Positions 27,199-35,873 are shown, counted from the first letter of the stretch. The stretch is DNA of 64,000 bases from Mesorhizobium sp. NZP2077 (GCF_013170805.1 NZ_CP051293.1:1804001-1868000), one strand, 5' to 3'. The notes: a model not told the origin generated them from the sequence alone. Numbers and translations are program-made.

Positions 27199-28725
27199 AT
27201 GGCGTTGGCGGCGAAACTACAGCTCCGACAGTCGCAGTCGCTGGTGATGACGCCGCAGCTGATGCAGTCGATTCGGCTGCTGCAGTTCACCCATCTCGAA
27301 CTCGAGCACTTCATCGACGAGGAGATCGAGCGCAACCCGCTTCTGGAGCGCGCCGAGCCGCAGGACGACGCCGCGAGCGACCAGGCGCAGAAGACCGAGG
27401 CCGAGCCGCAAGCGGCCGCCGACGGCGACTGGTTCGAGAACGAGGCGGGATGGAGCGCCGAAGCGATCTCGGAAAAACTCGATACGTCGCTGGAAAACCT
27501 GTTTCCCGACGATCCCGGCACCAGCGAGCGGCTCGGACCGGACCTGACGGCGCAATGGAAATCGGCTTCCGGCAATGGCGGCGGCTCCTCGTCCGAGGGG
27601 CTTGACGCCGGCGACATGGCGGCGGGCGCCATCACCTTGCGCGACCATGTCGGCGAGCAGGTCGCACTCGCATTCGCCGATCCCGTGGGGCGACTGATCG
27701 CGGCCGACCTTGCCGACGCGCTCGACGAGACCGGTTATCTACGCGCGGACTTGGTCGAGGTCGCCGCGCGTCTTGGCACCGACGCTGCCACGGTGGCCAA
27801 GGTGCTGGCGGTGTGCCAGGGCTTCGAGCCGGCCGGGCTGTTCGCCCGGGATCTTGCTGAATGTCTTTCACTGCAGCTTGCGGTACGAGACCGCCTCGAT
27901 CCGGCGATGAAGGGCCTGGTCGCCAATCTCGAACTCCTGGCGCGGCGCGATTTCCAGGCGCTGAAGCGGATCTGCGGCGTCGACGAGGAGGACCTGCTCG
28001 ACATGCTGGCCGAGATCCGGGCACTCGATCCGCGCCCGGGCATGGCGTTTTCGGGCGGCGCCAGCGACGCCATCGTTGCCGATGTCGAGGTGCGTGCGGC
28101 CAATGACGGCAGCTGGACCGTCGAACTCAACGCCGAAACGCTGCCGCGCGTGCTGGTCGACCATATCTATTTCGCCCAGGTCTCGCCGCACGCGAAGAAC
28201 CAGGCGGAAAAGGATTTCCTGGCCGAGTGCCTGCAAAACGCCAACTGGCTGACGCGCAGCCTCGATCAGCGGGCAAAGACGATCCTCAAAGTGGCCTCGG
28301 AGATCGTGCGCCAGCAGGATGCGTTCCTGGTCCATGGCGTGCGCCAGCTGAAGCCGCTGAATTTGCGCACGGTGGCGGACGCCATCGGCATGCACGAGTC
28401 GACCGTCAGCCGCGTCACCGCCAACAAATACATGCTGACCCCGCGCGGCGTGTTCGAACTGCGCTATTTCTTCACCGCCTCGATCGCCGCGTCGGGCGGC
28501 GGCGACGCGCATTCCTCCGAAGCGGTGCGGGATCGCATCAAGCAGCTGATCGACGAGGAGAAACCCGTCGACGTGCTGTCCGACGACGCGATCGTCGACA
28601 TGCTCAAGGAGAGCGGCGTCGATATTGCAAGGCGCACGGTGGCCAAGTACCGGGAAGGCATGAATATTCCGTCTTCCGTGCAGCGCCGGCGCGAGAAGCG
28701 GGCGCTCGCCAGCGCGGGGCGTTAA
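27199..28725 (+). CDS. rpoN: RNA polymerase sigma-54 factor RpoN
   Basis: 508 residues. Region I is the Gln/Leu-rich LQLRQSQSLVMTPQLMQSI, region II is acidic (about 50-125), followed by the core-binding domain, the HTH (TVADAIGMHESTVSRVTANK, about 390-412) and the RpoN box ARRTVAKYRE at about 476-485. It directs transcription from -24/-12 promoters with AAA+ activators, including nitrogen fixation and assimilation genes in rhizobia. The start MALAAKL is the conserved one although GAGGAGG lies rather far (about 17 nt) upstream. Located between lptB and hpf. Confidence 0.96.
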   Translation: MALAAKLQLRQSQSLVMTPQLMQSIRLLQFTHLELEHFIDEEIERNPLLERAEPQDDAASDQAQKTEAEPQAAADGDWFENEAGWSAEAISEKLDTSLENLFPDDPGTSERLGPDLTAQWKSASGNGGGSSSEGLDAGDMAAGAITLRDHVGEQVALAFADPVGRLIAADLADALDETGYLRADLVEVAARLGTDAATVAKVLAVCQGFEPAGLFARDLAECLSLQLAVRDRLDPAMKGLVANLELLARRDFQALKRICGVDEEDLLDMLAEIRALDPRPGMAFSGGASDAIVADVEVRAANDGSWTVELNAETLPRVLVDHIYFAQVSPHAKNQAEKDFLAECLQNANWLTRSLDQRAKTILKVASEIVRQQDAFLVHGVRQLKPLNLRTVADAIGMHESTVSRVTANKYMLTPRGVFELRYFFTASIAASGGGDAHSSEAVRDRIKQLIDEEKPVDVLSDDAIVDMLKESGVDIARRTVAKYREGMNIPSSVQRRREKRALASAGR

Positions 28726-28758
28726 GGGCCTCGGATTTTCCACAGCTTTCGAGCTTCA

Positions 28759-28787
28759 TTGACAAGCCGTGGGGAAGTGGCTAGAAG
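28759..28787 (+). promoter_or_regulatory. Candidate sigma-70 promoter of hpf-ptsN
   Basis: TTGACA at 28759-28764, 17-nt spacer, TAGAAG at 28782-28787. It would give hpf a leader of roughly 200 nt. The rest of the 267-bp rpoN-hpf gap holds a small GC-rich dyad near 28790-28840 and no gene. Confidence 0.5.
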
Positions 28788-28992
28788 CCCGCCCGCATGA
28801 GACGGGCTGGATTGCCCGCTAGCGGATGGTCCGTCACGACAATGGCCTCGGGACGGTCAAAAAGGCGGCTTGTGATCAACCGGAAAGTTCGGATTTAAAT
28901 CGGCGCGAGTGACGCCGGAAAGCTTGTGCGCACGGATCACGAGTATAAACTCAGGCCAGTTTGAAGCCTGAGCAAGGAAGGTCAGTTTTCAG

Positions 28993-29577
28993 ATGAATCT
29001 GCGCATATCGGGAAAACACATGGATATCGGCGATGCGTTCCGCACACGCATCAACGATCGTGTCGGCGAAGCGATTGGCAAATATTTCGATCGCGGCTTT
29101 GCGGGACACGTCACCGTCATCAAATCGGGCTCGCGCTATTCGGCGGATTGCATGATCCGGCTGGATTCCGGTGCCTCGCTGCAGGCCACCGGCGATGCCC
29201 AGGATCCGACGCTCGCCTTCGAGGCCGCGGCCGATCGGCTGGAGACCAGGCTTCGGCGCTACAAGCGCCGTCTCAAGTCGCACAATTCGGGCAATGGCAA
29301 TGGCGAGTTGACCGACATCGCCTATACGGTGATGGCGCCGCTTGCCGATGACGACGAGGAGATCCCGGAGGATTTCGCGCCGGCCATCGTCGCCGAATCG
29401 ACCATGACGCTGAAGACCATGTCGGTGGCCTCGGCGGTCATCGAACTCGATACCAAGGACAGTCCGGTGTTCGTTTTCCGCAACGCCGGAACCGACCATC
29501 TCAATATCGTCTATCGCCGGCCCGACGGAAACATTGGCTGGATCGACCCGTCCACGACCAAGGTCGCACAGGGATAA
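28993..29577 (+). CDS. hpf: Ribosome hibernation promoting factor, long form (HPF/RaiA)
   Basis: 194 residues, the long form: N-terminal S30AE domain (MNLRISGKHMDIGDAFRTRI, about 1-100), variable linker, and the C-terminal dimerisation domain (KTMSVASAVIELDTKDSPVF, FRNAGTDHLNIVYRRPDGNI). It occupies the tRNA/mRNA channel of idle ribosomes and dimerises them to 100S particles. Gap of 59 nt to ptsN suggests co-transcription. Confidence 0.94.
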   Translation: MNLRISGKHMDIGDAFRTRINDRVGEAIGKYFDRGFAGHVTVIKSGSRYSADCMIRLDSGASLQATGDAQDPTLAFEAAADRLETRLRRYKRRLKSHNSGNGNGELTDIAYTVMAPLADDDEEIPEDFAPAIVAESTMTLKTMSVASAVIELDTKDSPVFVFRNAGTDHLNIVYRRPDGNIGWIDPSTTKVAQG

Positions 29578-29636
29578 AAGCCAGCCGCACGAGGGGTGGG
29601 GACTGGTGACGGCAGGCGAACAAGGGATTTTCAAGC

Positions 29637-30101
29637 ATGGATCTGAGCGATCTTATCAGCGTTCCGGCGATTTTGCCGGCGTTGAAGGCGAACTCCAAGA
29701 AGCAGCTTCTGCAATTGCTGTCCGAACGGGCAGCGGCGATTTCGGGCATTCCGGAGAGGGAAGTGTTCGACACCATCCTGCAGCGTGAGCGGTTGGGCTC
29801 GACCGGCGTCGGCAACGGCATCGCCATTCCGCATGGCAAGCTAGCCGGCGTGAAGCGCATCGCCGGTGTTTTCGCCCGTCTGGAGACGCCGGTCGATTTC
29901 GAATCGCTGGACGACCAGCCCGTCGATCTGGTGTTTCTGCTGTTGGCGCCGGAAGGCGCAGGCGCCGATCATCTCAAGGCGCTGTCGCGCATCGCGCGCG
30001 TGCTGCGCGACGCCGATACGGTGGCTAAGGTCAGGGGAACGCGCGACGCCACGGCGATCCACGCGCTGTTGTCGGACACGCAGGCCTCGCACGCCGCCTG
30101 A
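29637..30101 (+). CDS. ptsN: Nitrogen regulatory PTS protein EIIA-Ntr (PtsN)
   Basis: 154 residues, the usual length. The phosphorylated histidine is H66 in IAIPHGKL; the fold signature GSTGVGNGIAIPHG is intact. It accepts phosphate from NPr and controls K+ transporters, kinases and nitrogen-related functions by direct contact. Its place after rpoN and hpf is the classic proteobacterial rpoN block. A perfect hairpin follows. Confidence 0.95.
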   Translation: MDLSDLISVPAILPALKANSKKQLLQLLSERAAAISGIPEREVFDTILQRERLGSTGVGNGIAIPHGKLAGVKRIAGVFARLETPVDFESLDDQPVDLVFLLLAPEGAGADHLKALSRIARVLRDADTVAKVRGTRDATAIHALLSDTQASHAA

Positions 30102-30146
30102 ATCGTTGAGATAAGAGAACCCGCCAGTTGATATAAGACTGCCACA

Positions 30147-30167
30147 AGGGCCGCCATGGGCGGCCCT
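30147..30167. terminator. Hairpin terminator between convergent ptsN and DUF1150
   Basis: Perfect 9-bp stem AGGGCCGCC / GGCGGCCCT with a 3-nt ATG loop, between two convergent 3' ends. The U-tract is weak on both strands (GTCCGTTT on +), so it may rely on Rho or act as a bidirectional barrier. Confidence 0.6.
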
Positions 30168-30191
30168 GTCCGTTTCAGGCGGAGATCGCCG

Positions 30192-30446
30192 TCAGTGAAT
30201 AGCGACAGTGGTCAGGTCGTTTTCCATGGCGCCGGCCAGAGCGCGGTCACGCGCATCCGACAGCAGGATCGGTTGGCCATTGGCGGCAAACAGCGCCCAC
30301 AGCTCCATGCCGGGCGCGATTTCACCGAGATTGGGGAAACGGCCGAGCAATTCGTCGCTCGAGACCTTGCGCAGATAAGCGACCGAGCCCTCGCCGAGAT
30401 GGGCGAATTCGCCATTGGTCATGGTGATCGTTTCAGTTCTGGTCAT
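30192..30446 (-). CDS. DUF1150 family small protein
   Basis: 84 residues. Contains the family core GEFAHLGEGSVAYLRKVSSD and GMELWALFAANGQPILLSD. An AGGAGG six nt before the ATG at 30446 fixes the start. DUF1150 genes follow hsp20 genes in Rhizobiales, as here (64-nt gap), so it is probably part of the heat-shock transcript. Molecular function unknown; predicted cytosolic. Confidence 0.85.
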   Translation of the reverse strand: MTRTETITMTNGEFAHLGEGSVAYLRKVSSDELLGRFPNLGEIAPGMELWALFAANGQPILLSDARDRALAGAMENDLTTVAIH

Positions 30447-30510
30447 TTCAAGCCTCCTTGGCGCGAGGACGCCGCTCAAGGCCATCCCGCATGAGAGCCA
30501 TCGGTAAAGA

Positions 30511-30936
30511 TCAGTCTTTCACCGATATGTTTATTTTTCGTACCAGCCGTTCGGACTCCGGCCGATCGAGGTCGATCGACAAAAGGCCGTTTTTCAACTC
30601 CGCCGCGATCACCCGCATGCCATCGGCCAGCACGAAGCAGCGCTGGAACTGGCGCGCGGCGATGCCGCGATGAAGAAATTCGCGCTCGGTGTCGTCGGTC
30701 TGACGGCCGCGCACGACCAACTGGTTCTCCTCCGTTGTCACATCGAGATCGCTTTCGGCGAAACCGGCGACGGCGAGCGTGATGCGCAGCCTTTCGGCCT
30801 TGCCGTCGGCACCGCTGAGTCGTTCGATGTTGTAGGGAGGGTAGCTGTCACCGGATTTCGCCAAGCGCTCCAGGGTCTTTTCCATGGCGTCGAAACCAAG
30901 GAGAAGCGGGCTGGAGAAAGGCGTCATTCGGCTCAT
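30511..30936 (-). CDS. Small heat shock protein, Hsp20/alpha-crystallin family
   Basis: 141 residues. Alpha-crystallin domain from about residue 38 (YNIERLSGADGKAERLRITL) to the consensus AELKNGLLSIDL, with N-terminal MSRMTPFSSPLLLGFDAMEK typical of the class A/B rhizobial sHsps (IbpA/HspD type). An ATP-independent holdase for unfolding proteins. The start at 30936 is preceded by AGAGGA. The message begins at an excellent RpoH promoter and its short leader can fold into a ROSE-like thermosensor that hides the Shine-Dalgarno sequence. Followed by DUF1150. Confidence 0.93.
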   Translation of the reverse strand: MSRMTPFSSPLLLGFDAMEKTLERLAKSGDSYPPYNIERLSGADGKAERLRITLAVAGFAESDLDVTTEENQLVVRGRQTDDTEREFLHRGIAARQFQRCFVLADGMRVIAAELKNGLLSIDLDRPESERLVRKINISVKD

Positions 30937-30944
30937 GTTACACT

Positions 30945-30993
30945 GTCCTCTCAAGAGCGACATAAAGTGGAAAAACCCAGGTGGCATTTTTCC
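30945..30993 (-). ncRNA. ROSE-like RNA thermometer in the hsp20 leader
   Basis: Reading the minus strand, the leader forms hairpin I GGAAAAA/TTTTTCC (30993-30987 with 30975-30969, given on either strand) and then hairpin II GTCGCTC..GAGAGGAC (30961-30945). In hairpin II UCGCU pairs with the Shine-Dalgarno AGGA leaving one G bulged, which matches the conserved UYGCU/AGGA core of ROSE elements. The stem is 9 nt before the ATG. It is shorter than many ROSE elements (two hairpins). Confidence 0.7.
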
Positions 30994-31004
30994 CGATGGT
31001 CTTG

Positions 31005-31033
31005 ATATGGTCCGCCCCGCGACCAAGTTCAAG
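31005..31033 (-). promoter_or_regulatory. RpoH (sigma-32) promoter of hsp20-DUF1150
   Basis: On the minus strand CTTGAA (31033-31028), 17-nt spacer, CCATAT (31010-31005). This fits the alphaproteobacterial RpoH consensus closely and predicts a leader of about 60 nt. Confidence 0.75.
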
Positions 31034-31239
31034 CCACCAGAAGACCCGCCCAAAAAGACCAGGCCTTGGACTCACAGGAATAATCGACATGGCGCTTGAA
31101 ACGACGCGCGGATGCAAGGAGAAGCGCTGGGGTCGGGGCCGTTCCCGGTCGAGCGGTTCGGCAGCTTGCAGCCGGTTCGGCGTCCTTGCGGCGTGTGATC
31201 GGCCCGGTGAGCTTACGGCCAGCCAAACAAGGAATTGAA

Positions 31240-32181
31240 ATGCCTCAACCACGCAAGATCATCATCGACACCGATCCCGGCCAGGACGACGCCGTCGCCA
31301 TTCTGCTGGCGCTCGGCAGCAGCGAGCTGGAGGTCGTCGGCATCACCGCCGTTGCCGGCAACGTGCCCCTGAAATTGACCGAAAAGAATGCCCGCAAGAT
31401 CTGCGAACTGGCCGGCCGGCCGGAGATCAACGTCTATGCCGGTGCCATCCGTCCCCTGGCACGCACACTGGTCACCGCCGAGGAAGTGCATGGCAAGACC
31501 GGCCTCAACGGGCCGCAACTGCCCGAACCGACGATGAAGCTGCAGGAGCAGTATGCCGTCGACTTCATCGTCGAGACGCTGATGAAGGAAGAGAGCGGCA
31601 CCATCACGCTCTGCCCGCTCGGGCCGCTGACCAACATCGCGCTGGCGCTGATCCGCGAACCGCGCATCGCGCCGCGCATCAACGAAATCGTGCTGATGGG
31701 CGGGGGCTTCTTCGAGGGCGGCAACGTCACGCCTGCGGCCGAATTCAACATCTATGTCGATCCGCAGGCCGCCGATCTGGTGTTCAAGGCCGGCATCCCA
31801 ATCGTGATGATGCCGCTCGACGTTACCCACAAGGCGCTGACCACCACCAAGCGCACGCAGGCCTTCCGCGCGCTCGGCACCAAGGTCGGCATCGCGACCG
31901 CCGACATGCTGGAATTCTTCGAGCGTTACGACGAGGGCAAGTACGGCACCGATGGCGGGCCGCTGCACGACCCCTGCGTCATCGCCTATCTGCTGAAGCC
32001 GGAGTTGTTCAAGGGCCGCAACTGCAATGTCAGCGTCGAAACGGCGTCGGAACTGACCATGGGCATGACCGTGATCGACTGGTGGGGTGTGACCAAGCGG
32101 GAAAAGAACGCCATGGTGATGCGCGACATCGACCATGATGGCTTCTTCGCGCTGCTGGTGGAGAGGCTGGGGCGGCTGTAA
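31240..32181 (+). CDS. Inosine/uridine-preferring nucleoside hydrolase
   Basis: 313 residues. The metal-binding DTDPGQDDAVAILLAL at the N-terminus and later GPLTNIALAL, VLMGGGFFEGGNVTPAAEFN and the C-terminal histidine region of the IunH family are intact. It hydrolyses the N-glycosidic bond of ribonucleosides to base and ribose. ATG at 31240 follows AAGGAAT; the frame is open upstream but non-conserved. Ribose released could be phosphorylated by the ribokinase 3 kb away. Confidence 0.92.
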   Translation: MPQPRKIIIDTDPGQDDAVAILLALGSSELEVVGITAVAGNVPLKLTEKNARKICELAGRPEINVYAGAIRPLARTLVTAEEVHGKTGLNGPQLPEPTMKLQEQYAVDFIVETLMKEESGTITLCPLGPLTNIALALIREPRIAPRINEIVLMGGGFFEGGNVTPAAEFNIYVDPQAADLVFKAGIPIVMMPLDVTHKALTTTKRTQAFRALGTKVGIATADMLEFFERYDEGKYGTDGGPLHDPCVIAYLLKPELFKGRNCNVSVETASELTMGMTVIDWWGVTKREKNAMVMRDIDHDGFFALLVERLGRL

Positions 32182-32239
32182 CACTTCCACCCTCGATGCA
32201 AATGGTTTGCCCAGAGGGCATAGAGCTTTTGGGCATGTC

Positions 32240-32562
32240 TCACTCGGGAAACCGGTAGAAGACGACGCCATTGCCGCGTGTGACGCGTTCGATGCCCGCA
32301 TCTGGCCCAATCAGATGCGGGCGGTCGCCATCGATGAGCACAGACGAGCCATCATCGAGAACAAGCACATAGAGGATGTACTTGCCGTCTCTCCATTGGG
32401 CACTTTTGATCGTTGCATCGATGGCCCGACAGACCGGATTGGGCTTTCGTCATTAGCCCATTTGTTTGCCGCCAACATGAGCATAATCACAAACGCACCG
32501 ATGAAGAGGATCACGCCAGGCGCGTTCGTCTTCAAACCATTCCAAGTCCAAAAAACAGGCAT
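32240..32562 (-). pseudogene. Frameshifted gene for a small membrane-anchored protein (unknown)
   Basis: The first frame begins MPVFWTWNGLKTNAPGVILF with one transmembrane helix (about 14-35), preceded by GGGGGA. After about residue 42 the sense continues in the next frame: RAIDATIKSAQWRDGKYILY, LVLDDGSSVLIDGDRPHLIG and VVFYRFPE to a TGA at 32240. One extra base in 32425-32449 joins the two frames into a protein of about 107 residues. No family recognised. It may be a real mutation or an assembly error. Confidence 0.5.
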
Positions 32563-32666
32563 GAATCCCCCGATACAGATTCATGTGGCGGTGGGAGAGC
32601 ACACTTTCAATCGGATGCAATTCCAGGGCATTGCAATTCTTCGCGGCGCGTGCCGCGCGGTCGCCG

Positions 32667-33281
32667 TTACTTCGACCTTGAAAACGCCAGCCACAGGCCA
32701 CCGCCGACCAGGAAGCTGCCGCTGATCCTGGACATGAGCTTGATGCGGCTGGCCGATAGCAGGCGCCCGGCGCGGCTGGCGGCGAGTGCATAGGTCGAAT
32801 CCGACATGGCGGCGAAGATCATGGCGGTCAGGCCCATGACGACGATCTGCAGCGTATAATTGCCTTGCGGCGCGATGAACTGCGGAAAGAAGGCGCCGAA
32901 GAACACCAGCGTCTTGGGATTGCTTAGCGCCACCAGCAGGCCCTGCAGGAAGAAGCCGCCGCGCGGCTTCCTCGCGGTGCCGTCGGCGTTCAGCGTGCCC
33001 TTGGAGCGGAACATCTGTACGCCCATCCAGATCAGATAGGCGGCGCCGATCAGCCGCACCCATTCGAACCAATGGCCCATGCCCGCGATCAGCGTGTTGA
33101 GGCCGATGCCGACGATGGCGATCATGATGGCAAGGCCTGCCTGTGTGCCGGCGACATTGGCGAGACCGGCGCGGGCGCCATGACGAATGCTGTTGGCGAT
33201 GATCAGCGTGACCGTCGGCCCGGGCACCAGGATGATGACGATGCAGGCGAGGACATAAGCGGCGTAGAGTTCGAGCGACAT
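32667..33281 (-). CDS. LysE/RhtB family amino acid exporter
   Basis: 204 residues, six predicted transmembrane helices. Family signatures VIILVPGPTVTLIIANSIRH at residues 12-31 and LLVALSNPKTLVFFGAFFPQ near 125. These efflux proteins export amino acids or their derivatives such as homoserine lactones and threonine; substrate not assignable. ATG at 33281 preceded by AAGGGAAAG. Stands alone between the frameshifted gene and the amidase. Confidence 0.9.
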   Translation of the reverse strand: MSLELYAAYVLACIVIILVPGPTVTLIIANSIRHGARAGLANVAGTQAGLAIMIAIVGIGLNTLIAGMGHWFEWVRLIGAAYLIWMGVQMFRSKGTLNADGTARKPRGGFFLQGLLVALSNPKTLVFFGAFFPQFIAPQGNYTLQIVVMGLTAMIFAAMSDSTYALAASRAGRLLSASRIKLMSRISGSFLVGGGLWLAFSRSK

Positions 33282-33388
33282 GATCTTTCCCTTGGAATGC
33301 CGCCGATGCGGCGCAACTGGGAACAATCAATGCATGACAATGGCCTCCGCGCAAGACATCCGCGAAGCGCTGCGTCGTAGCACGCGCG

Positions 33389-34837
33389 TCAAGCGCCTGC
33401 TGGCCAGGGCAGCGTCGCCTCATAGGCTGCGGCCGCCCTCAGCACAGCGAGGTCGCCGCGCGGCCGGCCGATCAGCTGCATGCCCATTGGCCGGCCCTTG
33501 TCGTCGAAGCCGACCGGCACATTGACCGCCGGACAGCCGCCCAGCGTGGCAAAAGCTGAAACCTGCATCCAGCGATGATAGCTGTCCATCCGCCGTCCGG
33601 CGACCTCGTGCGGCCAGTGGGTCCCGACATCGAAGGGAAAGACTTGCGCGGTCGGCAGCGCGACGAGGTCGAAGCGGTCGAAGATCGACAGCAACGTGCG
33701 GTGCCAGGAGGAGCGGATGACCGAGCCCGCGCGGATCTGCGGCGCCGTCAGCCGCATTGCGTTCTCGACTTCCCAGATGGCTTCCGGCTTCAGCAGGCTG
33801 CGCCTGGAAGGGTCGTCGTAATGGACTTTCAGGGCGCAGCCGCTGCTCGCCTGGCGCAGCGTCACGAAGGCCTGCCACAGCGCTTCGAAATCGAAATCCG
33901 GCAGCAGGGGTTCGGTCAGGAAGGATGCATCCGCAAACCGGCCAAGTGCTGCCTCGCACAGATTGAGGATGCCGGCTTCGACCGGCAGATGGCCGCCGAG
34001 GTCGCCGAGCCAGGCGACGCGGCCGCCGGTCGACGGCATTGCCAGCCCTTCGAGGAACGAGCCTGGTTTCTCATAGGACAATGGTGCTTGCGGGTGGTAG
34101 CCCGCCTGCACGTCGAGCAGCAGCGCCATGTCGGCAACGTTGCGGCCCATCGGCCCCTCGACACCCATCTGCGCATGAAAGACTTCGAAGTCCGGGCCGC
34201 CGGGCACAAGCCCCTGCGACGGGCGGAAGCCGTAGACATTGTTCCACCCTGCAGGATTGCGCAGCGAACCGCCGAAGTCGCTGCCGTCGGCGATAGGCAC
34301 CATGTCGAGCGCCAGCGCCACGGCCGCACCGCCGCTCGATCCGCCGGCGGTCAGCGCCGGATCGAAAGCGTTCAGCGTCGGCCCGAACACGGTGTTGTAG
34401 GTGTTGGAGCCGAGCCCGAATTCGGGGACATTGGTCTTACCGATGATGATGGCGCCGGCGTCGCGGATGCGCTCGACGAAGAAATCGTCTTCCTGCGGCA
34501 CGAAATCGGCAAAGATCGGCGAGCCGAAGGAGGTTCTCAAGCCCGTTGTCGAGGCAAGGTCCTTGATGGCGATCGGCAGTCCGAAAAGCGTCCCGGCTTC
34601 GCCATCGGCCCGCCTGACATCGGCTGCATCGGCTTCGCGCAGGATGTCGCCGCGGTCGCGCAACGAGACGATGGCGTTGACCAGCGGGTTGACCGTTTCG
34701 ATGCGGTCGAGGAAGGCCGTCACCACCTCGCGTACAGACAGTTTCTTGCGGCGGATCGCGTCGGCAAGCTCGATGGCGGACAGGCGGCAGATATCGCCGG
34801 CCGGCGGCGCGGCATGTTTCGTCCGGGGGCGCATCAT
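33389..34837 (-). CDS. Amidase signature family amidase
   Basis: 482 residues. The Ser-cisSer-Lys triad is visible: K92 in LPIAIKDLAS, S168 in GGSSGGAA and S191 in GSDFGGSLRNPA. It has no GatB/GatC neighbours, so it is a stand-alone amidase rather than GatA; substrate unknown. It starts 2 nt after the stop of rbsK, so the two are coupled and both should answer to the operator upstream of rbsK. Confidence 0.9.
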   Translation of the reverse strand: MMRPRTKHAAPPAGDICRLSAIELADAIRRKKLSVREVVTAFLDRIETVNPLVNAIVSLRDRGDILREADAADVRRADGEAGTLFGLPIAIKDLASTTGLRTSFGSPIFADFVPQEDDFFVERIRDAGAIIIGKTNVPEFGLGSNTYNTVFGPTLNAFDPALTAGGSSGGAAVALALDMVPIADGSDFGGSLRNPAGWNNVYGFRPSQGLVPGGPDFEVFHAQMGVEGPMGRNVADMALLLDVQAGYHPQAPLSYEKPGSFLEGLAMPSTGGRVAWLGDLGGHLPVEAGILNLCEAALGRFADASFLTEPLLPDFDFEALWQAFVTLRQASSGCALKVHYDDPSRRSLLKPEAIWEVENAMRLTAPQIRAGSVIRSSWHRTLLSIFDRFDLVALPTAQVFPFDVGTHWPHEVAGRRMDSYHRWMQVSAFATLGGCPAVNVPVGFDDKGRPMGMQLIGRPRGDLAVLRAAAAYEATLPWPAGA

Positions 34838-34839
34838 TT

Positions 34840-35745
34840 TCAGCGGGCTTCCTGCAGGGCCTGATCGACATCCCTAGCCATCGGGATCGCTGGTTGAGCA
34901 CCGGGCTTCAGGCATGCCAGCGAGCCGGCCGCACCGGCGCGCGCCAGTGCCTTGTCGAGCGCAAGGCCGGACGACAGGCTGGCAGCGAAGTAGCCGCAGA
35001 AGGTGTCGCCGGCGCCGACCGTGTCGACAGGCGTGATCTTCATGGCAGCAACGGTCAGGAAATCTCTCGGCGTCGCCGCCATCACGCCATCGCCGCCGAG
35101 CGTGACGACGATGGTGCGGCCGGTTTTCGCGGCGAAGTCGCGCATGCGTGCCGCCCGGTCGCGGCCCTTCAACGCCAGCGCCTCGCCATAGAGGTCGAAC
35201 TCGGTCTCGTTGGCGACTGCATAATCGGCCTTGCCGAGGAAAGCCGCCGCATCGCCCTGGAAAGGGGCGGTGTTGAGCACGGTGACGGCGCCGGCCGCCC
35301 GTGCCTGGTCGAGTGCGGCCTCCACGGTCGCCAGCGGGATCTCGTGCTGGAGCAGCACGAGATCGCCTTTATTCAGAAAGGCCTTGGAGAGGTCGCCAGG
35401 CACCACAGAAGCATTGGCGCCGGGAACCACGGCGATGATGTTCTCGCCGTCGTTGCCGACCATGATCAGCGCCGTGCCGGTCGAGGCAAAGGTTTCCCCC
35501 ACGCCCGACAGGTCGACCTTGGCCTCGCGCAGCAATGCCAGCGCCTCGGCGGCGAAACTGTCCCTGCCGACGGCGCCGACCATGCGCACCGAGGCACCGG
35601 CGCGCGCGGCGGCCAGCGCCTGGTTGGCGCCCTTGCCGCCAGGCGCCGTGGCGAAACCGGAGCCGCTCACCGTCTCGCCGGGGGTCGGCAGGCGGTCGAC
35701 TTTGGCGATAAGGTCGAGGTTGATCGAGCCGATGACGACTATCAA
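34840..35745 (-). CDS. rbsK: Ribokinase
   Basis: 301 residues, PfkB family. GGKGANQALAAARAGA near the N-terminus, NTAPFQG, and the catalytic TVGAGDTFCGYFAASL with the base Asp. It phosphorylates ribose to ribose-5-phosphate. The start is TTG at 35745 (reading MIVVIGSINLDL), because GGGAGG lies 8 nt upstream and no ATG fits the family start. No rbs transporter is adjacent. A perfect palindrome lies about 60 bp upstream. Confidence 0.9.
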   Translation of the reverse strand: MIVVIGSINLDLIAKVDRLPTPGETVSGSGFATAPGGKGANQALAAARAGASVRMVGAVGRDSFAAEALALLREAKVDLSGVGETFASTGTALIMVGNDGENIIAVVPGANASVVPGDLSKAFLNKGDLVLLQHEIPLATVEAALDQARAAGAVTVLNTAPFQGDAAAFLGKADYAVANETEFDLYGEALALKGRDRAARMRDFAAKTGRTIVVTLGGDGVMAATPRDFLTVAAMKITPVDTVGAGDTFCGYFAASLSSGLALDKALARAGAAGSLACLKPGAQPAIPMARDVDQALQEAR

Positions 35746-35804
35746 GAAAGTGCCTCCCTGCCAGCGCTGGCCGGAAATCAGGATCGACTTTCGGAAAGCA
35801 CGAT

Positions 35805-35833
35805 GTGGATCGAGATCCACAATGTGGATCGAT
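35805..35833. promoter_or_regulatory. Candidate operator of the rbsK-amidase operon
   Basis: GTGGATC-GA-GATCCAC (35805-35820) is a perfect 7-bp-arm palindrome, immediately followed by another ATGTGGATCGAT half (35822-35833); a further ATGTGGAT occurs at 35922-35929. The size suits a LacI- or GntR-type regulator; none is in the window. Confidence 0.5.
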
Positions 35834-35845
35834 ATGGCGAGGCAC

Positions 35846-35873
35846 GACGGTGCATCAGTCTGGATGCACCGTC
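35846..35873. terminator. Perfect 11-bp stem hairpin between the SCPU cluster and rbsK
   Basis: GACGGTGCATC (35846-35856) and GATGCACCGTC (35863-35873) with a 6-nt loop. It lies downstream of the SCPU cluster on the minus strand, 80 nt after its last stop. No U-tract, so it could be a Rho-assisted terminator or an operator. Confidence 0.45.

Noticed and set aside
31096..31239. 48-codon upstream extension of the nucleoside hydrolase
   Set aside because: Arg/Ala-rich and not conserved; an SD sequence (AAGGAAT) precedes the ATG at 31240.
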